Below are positions 8,574 to 17,063 of a stretch of DNA of 48,929 nt, one piece after another; the stretch's first letter is position 1, and every line of letters starts with the position of its first letter. The stretch lies in NCBI GenBank assembly GCA_038230835.1, contig JBBRMM010000024.1, forward strand, positions 1 to 48,929. The letters run 5' to 3'. The notes under the pieces are model-generated. The model worked only from the letters and a program-made list of their open reading frames with translations. It was not told the origin of the DNA and ran no database searches. The DNA comes from DASUHT01 sp038230835 (GTDB lineage: Bacteria > Actinomycetota > Thermoleophilia > Gaiellales > JAICJC01). Position numbers and translations under genes: made by a program.

Positions 8574-9271
8574 GGCTGCACGCGTGCAACTGGATGCAGA
8601 TCGAGCAGTACCTTGCCGGGGACGACCGGATCGTGCTGCCGCTGGGATCGACCGAGCAGCACGCCCAGCTGTCGCTGGGTGTCGACACGATCCTGGCCGA
8701 GCGGGTGTCGCTGGAGGCCGCCGAGCCGCTGGGCGTGCCCGTGGCGCCCGTGCTCCCGTTCGGCCTGTGCCCGTACTTCGCCGCCTATCCGGGCAGCCCG
8801 AGCCTGCGCACATCCACCTATCTCGCGCTGGTCGGCGATCTTCTGGATTCGCTGCACGGACAGGGCTTCCGCCGCTTTCTGCTGGTCAACGGGCATGGTG
8901 GCAACAGCCCCGTCGAGGGCCTGGCGGCGGAGTGGATCGGTGCCCACGGTGACGCCCAGGTGCTCGTGCACCACTGGTGGAAAGGGCCGCAGGTGTGGGA
9001 GGTGGTGCAGTCGATCGACCCCGATGCGTCGCACGCCAACTGGCTGGAGAGCTTCCCCTGGACGCGTCTCGAGGGCGTCGAGCCGCCGGCGGACGCCAAG
9101 CCGATGGTGGACGTGGCGCGCGTGCGCACCGCCGACCCGTCCGGCGTGCGACGGCTGCTCGGCGACGGTTGCTACGGCGGGCGATACCAGCGCTCGGCGC
9201 AGGACGAGGCCGCGGTGTGGGCCGCCGGAGTGAACGAGGTGCGCGACCTGCTGGCCAGCGGCTGGCGATGA
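8570..9271 (+). CDS. Creatininase-family amidohydrolase
   Basis: A 233-residue metal-dependent hydrolase of the creatinine amidohydrolase/MftE superfamily. Family motifs are LPLGSTEQHA near residue 24, LGVDTILAE, FLLVNGHGGN near residue 105 and SHANWLES, which supply the His, Asp and Glu metal ligands. Members open cyclic amides (creatinine), hydrolyse formamides (riboflavin/F420 biosynthesis) or cleave peptides (mycofactocin). No mycofactocin or deazaflavin genes are visible here, so a catabolic amide hydrolase is more likely. Its ATG overlaps the stop of the fusion gene and its stop overlaps the ATG of the M20 peptidase, so the three are surely co-translated. Confidence 0.88.
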   Translation: MRLHACNWMQIEQYLAGDDRIVLPLGSTEQHAQLSLGVDTILAERVSLEAAEPLGVPVAPVLPFGLCPYFAAYPGSPSLRTSTYLALVGDLLDSLHGQGFRRFLLVNGHGGNSPVEGLAAEWIGAHGDAQVLVHHWWKGPQVWEVVQSIDPDASHANWLESFPWTRLEGVEPPADAKPMVDVARVRTADPSGVRRLLGDGCYGGRYQRSAQDEAAVWAAGVNEVRDLLASGWR

Positions 9272-10632
9272 CGCGGCCCGCCTTCGCGGCCCGCGAGACG
9301 TATCTGACCGAACTGCAGGAGCTGCTCCGGATCCCCAGCGTGAGCTGCGATCCGGGCTCGGCGAAGCACATGCGGCGGGCCGCCGAGTGGCTCGCCGGCA
9401 GGCTGTCCGGCTTCGGCGGACGGGTGATCGAGACCGCCGGCCACCCCGTCGTGTTGGGGGAATGGCATGGGCCCGCCGGCACCCCGACACTGCTCGTGTA
9501 CGGCCACTACGACGTCCAGCCGGCGGGCGACGAGGCTCGGTGGACGAGCCCGCCGTTCGACCCCGAGGTGCGCGACGGGCGGATCCATGCCCGCGGTGCC
9601 AGCGACGACAAGGGGCCGATGCTGGTGCCGCTGATCGTCGCCCGCGAGTGGCTCGCATGCGGCGGGCCGCCGGTCGGCCTGCGGTTTCTGTTCGAGGGCG
9701 AGGAGGAGGTCGGCAGCCCCAGCCTGGAGGCGGTGCTGCACGAGCACCGCGACGAGCTGGCCGCCGACATGGTGATCTCGGCTGACGGAGCGATGTGGCG
9801 CGCCGGCGAGCCATGCCTGACCGTGGCCGCCAAGGGCCTCGTGGCCCTGACCCTCGAGATCCACGGCCCCGCGTCCGACCTGCACTCCGGCCGGCACGGA
9901 GGCGCGGTGGTGAACCCTCTGCAGGCGCTGTCCGCGATCCTCGCAAGTCTGCACCGGCCGGACGGCTCGGTGGCCGTCGACGGATTCACCGACGGGATCG
10001 AGCCACTGACCGCAGGCGAGCGCGCCGAGCTCGCCCGGGTGGCCTTCGACGAGCAGGCCTACCGAGCGTCGGTGGGCGCGCCGGCGCTGGGCGGCGAGCC
10101 CGGTCACTCGGTGCTCGAGCGTCTGTGGACGCGGCCCACACTCGAGATCAACGGCATCGCGGGTGGATCGGCCACGACCGTCATCCCGGCGGTCGCCACC
10201 GCCCACCTGAGCTGCCGGCTGGTGCCCGCTCAGGATCCCGAGCGGGTGGTCGCGGCCCTGCGGGCGCACATCGCCGCCCGGGTACCGGGCGGGGTGACGG
10301 CAACGCTCACCGAGCGGCCTGGCTCCACAACGGCCTACCGGATCGACCCCGACCATCCCGGACTGGCGGCCGCCGAGCTGGCCCTGCGGCACGTCTACCC
10401 CGACCACGCCCCGTTGCGTGTGCGCATGGGCGGCACGCTGCCGGCGGCCACGCTCTTTCAACGCGTGCTGGGCCTGCAAACCGTGTTCTTTTCGTTCTCC
10501 ACCGGCGACGAGCGGTTCCATGCTCCCGACGAGTTCTTCCGCTTGCAGCGGCTATGGGACGGCCTCGACGCCTGGGCACGGTTGTGGGAGCTGCTGGCCG
10601 GCCCGGCTGAGCTCAGCGGGCGATCTCGCTGA
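9268..10632 (+). CDS. M20-family metallopeptidase/dipeptidase
   Basis: A 454-residue di-zinc peptidase. The ligands are all visible: His and Asp in VYGHYDVQPA, Asp in ASDDKGPM, Glu-Glu in FEGEEEVGS, Asp in SADGA and the C-terminal His in FHAPDE. DLHSGRHGG marks the start of the lid/dimerisation domain. The length and the MGGTLPA segment fit the carnosine dipeptidase-like (PepV/CNDP) M20 subgroup. It would release free amino acids from peptides brought in by the neighbouring Dpp importer. It starts at the ATG overlapping the creatininase stop; its 3' end overlaps the convergent gene at 10613 by 20 bases. Confidence 0.92.
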   Translation: MTRPAFAARETYLTELQELLRIPSVSCDPGSAKHMRRAAEWLAGRLSGFGGRVIETAGHPVVLGEWHGPAGTPTLLVYGHYDVQPAGDEARWTSPPFDPEVRDGRIHARGASDDKGPMLVPLIVAREWLACGGPPVGLRFLFEGEEEVGSPSLEAVLHEHRDELAADMVISADGAMWRAGEPCLTVAAKGLVALTLEIHGPASDLHSGRHGGAVVNPLQALSAILASLHRPDGSVAVDGFTDGIEPLTAGERAELARVAFDEQAYRASVGAPALGGEPGHSVLERLWTRPTLEINGIAGGSATTVIPAVATAHLSCRLVPAQDPERVVAALRAHIAARVPGGVTATLTERPGSTTAYRIDPDHPGLAAAELALRHVYPDHAPLRVRMGGTLPAATLFQRVLGLQTVFFSFSTGDERFHAPDEFFRLQRLWDGLDAWARLWELLAGPAELSGRSR

Positions 10633-11545
10633 GATCGCAGCCCAGCCCCAGCAACAGGCCGCCGGCCCCGACCGCCGGGCTGCTGGTGACGAACAGTGCC
10701 ACCCCGGCCGCGGGCGCGGCAACCACCTCCAACTCGTCGCCGAACGGGTCGAGCACCGCGCCCAGCCGGTGCCCCGCGGCAACCACCTCACCGGCCTCCA
10801 CCTCCGGCTGCCACCAGCCCGGCCCGGCACACCGGAGCCACTCGAAGCGCTCCACCATGCGCTGCCGTGGCGGCGGGTCGGGATCGCCAGGCAGCATGCC
10901 GACCGCGCGCAGGGCGTTGTTCAGCCCGCGCACGTGCAGATCGACGGCCCGCGGCTCGAGCAGCCCGCAGCCGCCCACCTCGGCGGTGACGGCGGCGATC
11001 CCGGCGGCTGCAGCCGCCGCGCTGGTGGTGCCGCCGAGGCGGTCGCCGGGATCGCAGACGACGTACGGGAGGCCGTAGGCGACGGCCATCGCACGGGCCG
11101 TCTCACGTCGGGGCGAGTCGTCGTAGAGGGTGAACGGCTCCAGCGCCTCCACCAGGTCGCCGCCGTGCAGGTCGATCAGCAGGTCGCTTCCCGAAACCAC
11201 TTCGCTCCACACATGGTGCGCCAGCACCTGCGAGAACGAGCCAGCCGGATCGCCCGGAAAGCAGCGGTTGAGGTTGAGCCCGTCCTCGGGCGTGACGAAC
11301 GGCGAGCGGGCGCGGTGCGACGTCGGGGACACGATCGGGACAGCGATCACCGACCCCGACAGCGCCGAGCTGTCCAGCTCCCGCATGAAGCGCACGACCG
11401 CGGCGATCGCCGGGTACTCGCAGCCGTGGACCCCCGCCAGCATGCACAGTCGAGGGCCATCGCGCGCGCCCGTGGCCTCGAAGCACGGCCATTCCAGCTC
11501 CCGCAGAGCCGGGGCGTCGAAGCGCAGGACGCGGCGTGACACCAT
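10613..11545 (-). CDS. Succinylglutamate desuccinylase/aspartoacylase-family zinc deacylase
   Basis: A 310-residue M14-like zinc hydrolase. The metal site is seen as GVHGCEYP (HxxE) near residue 39 and LIDLHGGD (His) near residue 125; AEVGG near residue 190 supplies the usual catalytic Glu. The C-terminal part, beginning around residue 240, is the beta-rich lipoyl-like lid found in AstE/aspartoacylase-like proteins. Family members remove acyl groups from N-acyl amino acids or cleave amide side chains. The gene is divergent from the glutamine-synthetase-like gene across only 26 bases, which suggests shared control. It ends inside the 3' end of the M20 gene on the other strand. The substrate is not evident. 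Confidence 0.85.
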   Translation of the reverse strand: MVSRRVLRFDAPALRELEWPCFEATGARDGPRLCMLAGVHGCEYPAIAAVVRFMRELDSSALSGSVIAVPIVSPTSHRARSPFVTPEDGLNLNRCFPGDPAGSFSQVLAHHVWSEVVSGSDLLIDLHGGDLVEALEPFTLYDDSPRRETARAMAVAYGLPYVVCDPGDRLGGTTSAAAAAAGIAAVTAEVGGCGLLEPRAVDLHVRGLNNALRAVGMLPGDPDPPPRQRMVERFEWLRCAGPGWWQPEVEAGEVVAAGHRLGAVLDPFGDELEVVAAPAAGVALFVTSSPAVGAGGLLLGLGCDLSEIAR

Positions 11546-11571
11546 CCCTGAAGTGTGACAGCATCGCCGCG

Positions 11572-12903
11572 ATGAGCGACGACCTCGTCCGCCGAGCCGA
11601 GCAAGCCGACACCCGGATCGTACGGTTCCTGTTCTGCGACTACTCGGGGATCATCCACGCCAAGGCGATCCACAGCCGGATGCTGGGGCGAAAGCTGGTC
11701 GAGGGCATCGGCAGCACCTTCGCTCAGGTCGCGCTGAACATCCGCGACGACCTGATCGAGATCCCCGAGCTGCCGCCGGTGGACGAGGTGCGGCTGGTGC
11801 CGGACCCCGCCACCTACAGCGAGCTGCCCTGGGCGCCCGGCGCCGCGTCGGTGATCTGCGACCTGATGGCCCGCGACCGCACGCCCTGGTTCGCGTGCGC
11901 GCGCTCGTTCCTCAGGCGCCAGGTGGCGGCGGCTGCCGGTCTGGGGATCGAGGTACGGGCCACCTTCGAGCTGGAGTACTACCTGGCGGAACCGACCCCC
12001 GACGGCGGCATGAGCCGGCTCCCCAGACGCCCGGTGTACAGCAGCATCGGGCTGGACGACCACCACCGCGTTATGCTGGCCACCGTTGACGCGCTGACCG
12101 CCCGCGGGGTCTGGGTCGAGGGTCTGCTGAACGAGTACGGCGCCGGCCAGCAGGAGCTGTCGGTGGCACCGCTCGACCCGCTGGCCGCCGCCGACACCCA
12201 GCTCACGGTGCGCGACACCGTGCGGGGAGTCGCGCTGACGCACGGCCTGCGGGCCAGCTTCGCACCCAAGCCGTTTCTCGACCAGATCGGCAGCGGCGCC
12301 CACCTGCACCTGTCGCTGTGGCGCGACGGGGCGAACCTGTTCCACGACCCGGCGCGACCGGGCGGCCTGGGCGAGCTCGGGGGGCACTTCGTGGCCGGCC
12401 TGCTCGAGCACCTGCCCGGATTGCTCGCGATCACGTGCCCCAGCGTGAACTCCTACCAGCGGCTGCAGCCGGACTCGTGGTCGGGTGTCCACCGCTGCTG
12501 GGGATTCGACAACCGTGAGGCGCCGGTGCGGGTCGCGTCGCCCTACTGGGGCAACGAGGAGCGGACGATGAACATCGAGCTGAAAGCGGTGGACTCGAGC
12601 TGTAACCCCCACCTCGCCCTGGGAGCTGCGCTCGCCGCGGGCCTGGACGGAATCGAGCGGAAGCTGGATCCGGGACCGCCGACGGTCATCAACCCCGCCC
12701 GGCTCGAGGGCGGCTCGCTGCCCGATCGACTCCCGCTCGAGTTGGGCGCAACCCTCGATCTGCTGGTCGCCGATGCGCGCCTGGGCGAGGCCCTGGGCCC
12801 GCTCACCCTGAGCACGTACACGGCTCTCAAGCGGTCCGAGGTGGCGGCCTACGCTGCCGCAGAGCCCGAGGCGATCGCGGCCGAGTACCGCTACAAATAC
12901 TGA
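11572..12903 (+). CDS. Glutamine-synthetase-like ligase (FluG / gamma-glutamyl-amine synthetase type)
   Basis: A 443-residue protein with glutamine synthetase type I architecture. Visible are the first metal Glu cluster in TFELEYYLA, NEYGAGQQELSV, the ATP/metal His in GSGAHLHLSLW, SVNSYQRLQPDSW and FDNREAPVRV. The usual E-x-R glutamate site reads IELKAVDSSCNPH, with Lys in place of Arg, a change expected in relatives that glutamylate an amine other than ammonia. ATG 11572 is used; a GTG at 11536 is in frame but would overlap the divergent gene. Its TGA overlaps the ATG of the next gene, a FluG-type amidohydrolase, so the pair forms a split version of eukaryotic FluG/NodGS. Confidence 0.85.
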   Translation: MSDDLVRRAEQADTRIVRFLFCDYSGIIHAKAIHSRMLGRKLVEGIGSTFAQVALNIRDDLIEIPELPPVDEVRLVPDPATYSELPWAPGAASVICDLMARDRTPWFACARSFLRRQVAAAAGLGIEVRATFELEYYLAEPTPDGGMSRLPRRPVYSSIGLDDHHRVMLATVDALTARGVWVEGLLNEYGAGQQELSVAPLDPLAAADTQLTVRDTVRGVALTHGLRASFAPKPFLDQIGSGAHLHLSLWRDGANLFHDPARPGGLGELGGHFVAGLLEHLPGLLAITCPSVNSYQRLQPDSWSGVHRCWGFDNREAPVRVASPYWGNEERTMNIELKAVDSSCNPHLALGAALAAGLDGIERKLDPGPPTVINPARLEGGSLPDRLPLELGATLDLLVADARLGEALGPLTLSTYTALKRSEVAAYAAAEPEAIAAEYRYKY

Positions 12904-14027
12904 TGGTGCTCGACCTGTCCGACATCGCGATCATCGACAACCACTGCCACGGGCTGTTTTCCGACTCGGCGCCGATCACCGAGGCCGCGTACCGGCACCG
13001 CTTCTCGGAGTGTGCGGGAGAGCCGTTCGGGGCCGACCACACGGCGACGTCGGCGCACTACCTGTGGGCGATCCGCCAGATCGCGGCGGCACTCGGGTGC
13101 GAGCCCGACGAGGAGGCGGTGCTGGCCGCCCGCGGCGCCCGCTCCTCCGACGAGCTGGACGCCCTCTTCCTGCGCTCCGCCAACCTCGCATGGCTGCTGG
13201 TGGACGACGGCTACCCGGACCCGGCCGACTGCTCGGACCGCGAGGCGCTCGCGCAGCGGGCGGGGTGCCGGGTGGGCTGGATCGAGCGCGTGGAGACGGT
13301 CGCCGAGTCGCTGGTCGAAGACGCCGGGGGATTCTCGAGCTTCGAGCATGCCCTCCGCGCGCACCTGGAGTCGGCCCGCGACCGGGGAGTGTGCGGGCTC
13401 AAGAGCGTGGCCGCATACCGCAGCGGGCTGGCGATCGCAAAGCCCGACCGGGACGACGTCAAATCGGCGTTCAAACAGCTGCGCCGGATGCCACGGCCGC
13501 GGCTCGAGCAGAAGCCGCTGGTCGACCACGTCGTCGAGCTGACGATGCAGGCCGCCGCCGACCAGGAGCTGCCGGTGCAGTTCCACACCGGATACGGAGA
13601 TTCCGACGCCGATCTGCTGCTGGCCGACCCGCTGCACCTGGCGCCGTTGCTGCGCCGCTTCCCGAACGTTGCCGTGGTCATGCTGCACGGGTCGTACCCA
13701 TACACCCGCAAGGCGGCGGTGATGGCCACGACGTACCCCAACGCCTACGTCGACGTGTCCTACGCGATCCCGTTTCTGACCAGCCACGAGCTGTACTCGG
13801 TGACGCACCAGGCACTGGGCGCGGCTCCGGGGTCGCGGGTGCTGTACAGCTCCGACGCGGTCGGCCTGCCCGAGCAGCACTGGCTGGGCGCCGTCCGCGG
13901 CCGCCGCGCCCTGGGCGCCGCACTCGGGGACATGGTCGCGCTGGGCGACCTCTCGCAGCGCCAGGCACGCGACCTGGCCGAGCGTGTGCTGTACGGCAAC
14001 GCGGAGCGGATCTACGGGCTGAGCTAG
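12903..14027 (+). CDS. FluG-type amidohydrolase (amidohydrolase_2 family)
   Basis: A 374-residue TIM-barrel metal hydrolase. Metal-binding motifs are IIDNHCHGLF near the N-terminus, PVQFHTGYGDSDADL, VMLHGSYPYTRKA and VLYSSDAVGLPEQ. These match, in order, the N-terminal amidohydrolase domain of fungal and plant FluG/NodGS proteins, where it is fused to a glutamine-synthetase-like domain. Here the synthetase is the separate gene immediately upstream (stop/start overlap TGATG). In proteins of this kind the hydrolase may release the amine or acid that the ligase later processes; the actual reaction is unknown. Confidence 0.85.
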   Translation: MVLDLSDIAIIDNHCHGLFSDSAPITEAAYRHRFSECAGEPFGADHTATSAHYLWAIRQIAAALGCEPDEEAVLAARGARSSDELDALFLRSANLAWLLVDDGYPDPADCSDREALAQRAGCRVGWIERVETVAESLVEDAGGFSSFEHALRAHLESARDRGVCGLKSVAAYRSGLAIAKPDRDDVKSAFKQLRRMPRPRLEQKPLVDHVVELTMQAAADQELPVQFHTGYGDSDADLLLADPLHLAPLLRRFPNVAVVMLHGSYPYTRKAAVMATTYPNAYVDVSYAIPFLTSHELYSVTHQALGAAPGSRVLYSSDAVGLPEQHWLGAVRGRRALGAALGDMVALGDLSQRQARDLAERVLYGNAERIYGLS

Positions 14028-14034
14028 CGGGTCG

Positions 14035-14724
14035 TCAGGCGGTGACGCCGCCGTCCACCACGAGCACCGCGCCGTACATGTACGAGGCTCGCTCAGAGGC
14101 CAGAAACGACACCGCATCCGCGACGTCGTCGACCGTCCCGATCCGTCCCGCGGGGACCGACTGCTCGAACTCGCGCAGGGCCTGCGGCCGGCTGGTGATC
14201 CAGTCCGCCATCGGCGTGTCGATCAGTCCGGGGCAGACGCAGTTGGCCCGGACACCGTCGCGCCCGTGGTCGAGCGCGATGCTGCGGGTCAGGTTGACCA
14301 CCCCCGCCTTGGCCGCGGTGTACGCGGCGCGTGTGTTCCCGCCCCGGATGCCCGCGGTCGATGCGACGTTCACGATGCAGCCCGATCCGGCCGCGATCAT
14401 GTCCGGCAGGAATGTCTTGCAGGTCAGGAACGTGCCCTTGAGGTTGGTGTCGAGCAGCAGATCCCAGTCCTCCTCGGCCAGTTCGGTGACGCGGTGCTCG
14501 AAGAACGCTCCGGCCACGTTGACCAGCAGGCCGGCCGGTCCGTGGTCGGCCGTCACCCGGTCGCGGAGGGAGCGCACCTCAGCCTCGTTGCGCACGTCGC
14601 AGCGATGGTCGGCACCCTCAGCGATGTCGGCGCCGGCCACGGTGTACCCGTCCTCGGCCAGCCTGCGGGCGACGGCGGCACCGATGGCGCCGGCCGCGCC
14701 GGTGACCACCGCCACCCTGCTCAC
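14035..14724 (-). CDS. Short-chain dehydrogenase/reductase
   Basis: A 229-residue classical SDR oxidoreductase. It has the NAD(P) motif VTGAAGAIG at the N-terminus, DVRNEAEV after the adenine site, VNVAGAFFE (for NAG), the catalytic Ser in VNVASTAG, the YTAAK active site, and CPGLIDTPM. The end ASYMYGAVLVVDGGVT is the typical FabG-like tail. GTG 14724 overlaps the TGA of the M55 peptidase gene, so it is the third gene of the amidase-DppA-SDR operon. It could oxidise or reduce a hydroxy or oxo acid freed by those hydrolases. The cofactor is not certain. Confidence 0.9.
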   Translation of the reverse strand: MSRVAVVTGAAGAIGAAVARRLAEDGYTVAGADIAEGADHRCDVRNEAEVRSLRDRVTADHGPAGLLVNVAGAFFEHRVTELAEEDWDLLLDTNLKGTFLTCKTFLPDMIAAGSGCIVNVASTAGIRGGNTRAAYTAAKAGVVNLTRSIALDHGRDGVRANCVCPGLIDTPMADWITSRPQALREFEQSVPAGRIGTVDDVADAVSFLASERASYMYGAVLVVDGGVTA

Positions 14725-15551
14725 GGCTGCTCGACGATCGATCGCGTGAGGCTGATGACGGTGACGAACGTGCGGTAGAGGCGCAGGGGGTCGTCATCGG
14801 TGACGGTCACCCGGCGCACATCGTCCCGCTCGACGCCGCGGATCCAGGTCGCCATCTCGGCCATGTCGGCGGTCAGGAACGTGATCTCGAGGGTCGCGGG
14901 GAGGTCGATCGCGGGCGGTCGCAGCGTCCCCAGCCGGGACATCGCCGCCGCCGCCCCGGCGCGGATCAGCGCACACGCCCGGTCGGGGTGCACGCTCTCG
15001 GCGGCAAACCGGGTGACCGACCGCTTGACCACGACCGCCTCGATCCCGGGCATGAACGGCCGCGCCTCGTCGGCGGTGGCCTCGTCGCCGGTGATCAGCG
15101 CCACCGGCACGCCGTGGTGCAGAGCCACCAGCGCGTTCAGCGCGCTCTCCCCGACCGCCACACCGTTCAGCTTGACGTCCCAGACGGCGAACGGGTTGTA
15201 CGTGTGCGACAGCACCGCGCGCTCGGCGCTGATCGACCCGTGGTAGGCGACCATGAAGACGGCGTCGAAGCCGGCGTCCAGCCCCTGCATCATGTACAGC
15301 GGCTTGTGCTTGCCGGACAGGTAGGACGCGTCGTGGTGGAGGTCGCCGGGCCGCATGTTCTGCATCGTCCAGTGGGCGTCGTTGACCAGCACGTGCTCGG
15401 CGCCGCCGTCCACCGCACCGTCGATCGCGGCGTTCACCTCATCGGTCAGCAGCCGCCGGCCCAGCTCGTACTCCGCCCCGGCACCCACCACCTGCTGCCA
15501 GTCGGCGATGCCCGCTGTGCCCTCGATATCCGTTGAGATGAAGACCCTCAT
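14721..15551 (-). CDS. M55-family D-aminopeptidase
   Basis: A 276-residue zinc aminopeptidase of the M55 (DppA) family, which removes N-terminal D-amino acids such as D-Ala. Motifs include FISTDIEGTAGI at the N-terminus, LVNDAHWTMQN, VAYHGSIS and LITGDE, which carry the metal-binding Asp, Glu and His residues of the decamer-forming enzyme. It sits between an amidase and an SDR with 4-base overlaps on both sides. A D-specific enzyme next to amidases and a peptide importer suggests use of peptidoglycan-like or other D-amino-acid peptides. This DppA is not related to the similarly named binding protein. Confidence 0.9.
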   Translation of the reverse strand: MRVFISTDIEGTAGIADWQQVVGAGAEYELGRRLLTDEVNAAIDGAVDGGAEHVLVNDAHWTMQNMRPGDLHHDASYLSGKHKPLYMMQGLDAGFDAVFMVAYHGSISAERAVLSHTYNPFAVWDVKLNGVAVGESALNALVALHHGVPVALITGDEATADEARPFMPGIEAVVVKRSVTRFAAESVHPDRACALIRAGAAAAMSRLGTLRPPAIDLPATLEITFLTADMAEMATWIRGVERDDVRRVTVTDDDPLRLYRTFVTVISLTRSIVEQP

Positions 15552-17014
15552 GCGCCTCCCGCGCCGCCTTGGGGCATCCTTTCACGAACCCGCCCGGGAG
15601 GGCTCGGCTCCGGCACCCGAGATGCCAGGCCGGTAACGCCCTCGAGCGCGTGAGCGAGCTCGAGCAGCACGCGCTCGCCGCCGGGCCGGGCGACCAGCTG
15701 CAGGCCGACCGGCAGGCCGGAGGGGGTGACGCCGATGGGCACCGAGAGCGCCGGGCAGCCGGTGGGGGTGATCCGCGAGCACGAGCGCATCCACTCGTAA
15801 TAGGAGGCCATCGGCACCCCGGCGACCGTCTGCGGGAACTCGTCTTCGACCGGGAACGGCTCGACCTGCGTGACCGGGCAGGCGAGATAGTCGTAGCGCT
15901 CGAAGAACTCGCGCGCCCGCTCACCCAGCTCGGCGTGCAGACGGGTCGCGCGCAGCAGGTCGGCAACGCTCAGCGCCCGTCCGCGCTCGATGTTCCAGCG
16001 CACCGTCGGCTTGAGCGCGGCCGGGTCGCGGTCGAGCAGGTCTCCGAGCGCCAGCGCGAAGCCGAATGCACGCCAGGTCTCGAACACGGTGTCGGCGCCG
16101 GCCAGGTCGGGCTCCGCATCGTCCACGTCGAGCCCCAGCCCGGCCAGCAGCGGCGCCGCCTCGCGCAGCACGTCCGCCACCGCCGGCTCGACCGGCAGCC
16201 CACCGATCGTCGGGCTCCACGCCACCCGCCGCCCGCGCAGGTCGGCATCCAGCAGCGAGGTCAGCTCGGGAAGCTCGGCCCGCAGCGAGAGCGGGGCGCG
16301 CCGGTCGGGGCCCATCATCGCCCCCAGAAGCAGCGCGAGGTCCGCCGCGGTGCGGGCGATCGGCCCCTCGACCGAGAACGGCAGCCACGGCGTCGCGTCC
16401 GGCCACGAGGGCACCAGGCCGGGCGTCGGCCGCAGTCCGACCACGCCGTTCCACGCGGCCGGGTTGCGCAGCGAGCCGCCCAGGTCGCTGCCGTCGGCGA
16501 AGGCCAGCATCCGGCAGGCCACGGCAACGGCGGCGCCGCCGCTCGACCCGCCGGCCGAAAGCCGCGTGTCCCAGGGGTTGCGCGTCGCCCCGAACACCGG
16601 GTTGAAGGTGTTCGACCCGGCGCCCCACTCGGGCGTGTTGGTCTTGCCGAGCATGATCGACCCCGCATCGCGCAGCCGCTCGACCAGCAGGGCGTCCCGG
16701 GCGGGCACGTGATCGCGAAAGGCCGGCGAGCCGTAGGTCGTGCGAACGCCGGCAGTGTCGAGCAGATCCTTGTGGGCGATCGACAGGCCGTGCAGCGGCC
16801 CCAGCGAGTCGGGATCGGAGCGCCGCCGGGTGTCGGCGGCCGCGGCGGCGGCCAGGGCACGCTCGGGCGTCAGCGTGACGACGGCGTTCACCGCCGGGTT
16901 CAGCCGCTCGACACGCGCGAGCTGGGCGCTCACCAGCTCGACCGCACCCAGATCGCCGGCGCGCAGGCGCCGGGCCTGCTCGACGGCGGGCAGAAGACAG
17001 GGGTCGTCGCTCAC
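15548..17014 (-). CDS. Amidase-signature-family amidase
   Basis: A 488-residue amidase. The Ser-cisSer-Lys triad is seen as Lys in SIAHKDLLDTAG, the cis-Ser in AGGSSGGAAVAVA and the nucleophile Ser in GSDLGGSLRNPA. The length is normal for the family (GatA-like amidases and 6-aminohexanoate-cyclic-dimer hydrolase relatives), and no GatB/GatC partners are present, so it is a metabolic amidase. GTG 17014 is chosen because the sequence from there matches amidase N-termini; the frame continues upstream without a recognisable domain. Its TGA overlaps the ATG of the M55 peptidase gene. A strong hairpin at 17028-17057 separates it from the PadR gene. Confidence 0.88.
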   Translation of the reverse strand: MSDDPCLLPAVEQARRLRAGDLGAVELVSAQLARVERLNPAVNAVVTLTPERALAAAAAADTRRRSDPDSLGPLHGLSIAHKDLLDTAGVRTTYGSPAFRDHVPARDALLVERLRDAGSIMLGKTNTPEWGAGSNTFNPVFGATRNPWDTRLSAGGSSGGAAVAVACRMLAFADGSDLGGSLRNPAAWNGVVGLRPTPGLVPSWPDATPWLPFSVEGPIARTAADLALLLGAMMGPDRRAPLSLRAELPELTSLLDADLRGRRVAWSPTIGGLPVEPAVADVLREAAPLLAGLGLDVDDAEPDLAGADTVFETWRAFGFALALGDLLDRDPAALKPTVRWNIERGRALSVADLLRATRLHAELGERAREFFERYDYLACPVTQVEPFPVEDEFPQTVAGVPMASYYEWMRSCSRITPTGCPALSVPIGVTPSGLPVGLQLVARPGGERVLLELAHALEGVTGLASRVPEPSPPGRVRERMPQGGAGGA

Positions 17015-17027
17015 GGCCGGTGACGAT

Positions 17028-17057
17028 ACCGGCGGCGGCGAGGTCGCCGCCGCCGGT
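17028..17057 (-). terminator. Perfect 13-bp hairpin after the PadR gene
   Basis: Bases 17028-17040 and 17045-17057 are exact inverted repeats (ACCGGCGGCGGCG and its complement) around a 4-base loop. It lies 6 bases past the PadR stop and 13 bases before the amidase start on the same strand. No T-run follows, so termination may be Rho-assisted, or the hairpin may limit read-through into the amidase operon. Confidence 0.6.
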
Positions 17058-17063
17058 GGTCGT

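Noticed and set aside
4773..8813. A 1346-codon open frame on the minus strand
   Set aside because: It lies antisense to the reductase-amidase fusion and in a different frame of the binding-protein gene, is rich in Arg/Gly/His without domains, and is a GC-rich third-position shadow.
8570..9271. Mycofactocin (MftE) assignment for the creatininase-family protein
   Set aside because: No MftA, MftC or other mycofactocin gene is nearby and neighbours are catabolic.
13010..14749. A 579-codon plus-strand open frame
   Set aside because: It overlaps the FluG-type gene in another frame and the SDR gene antisense; composition is Arg/Pro/Gly shadow.
15548..17014. GatA subunit of the tRNA amidotransferase
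   Set aside because: No GatB or GatC partner and the surrounding operon is catabolic.
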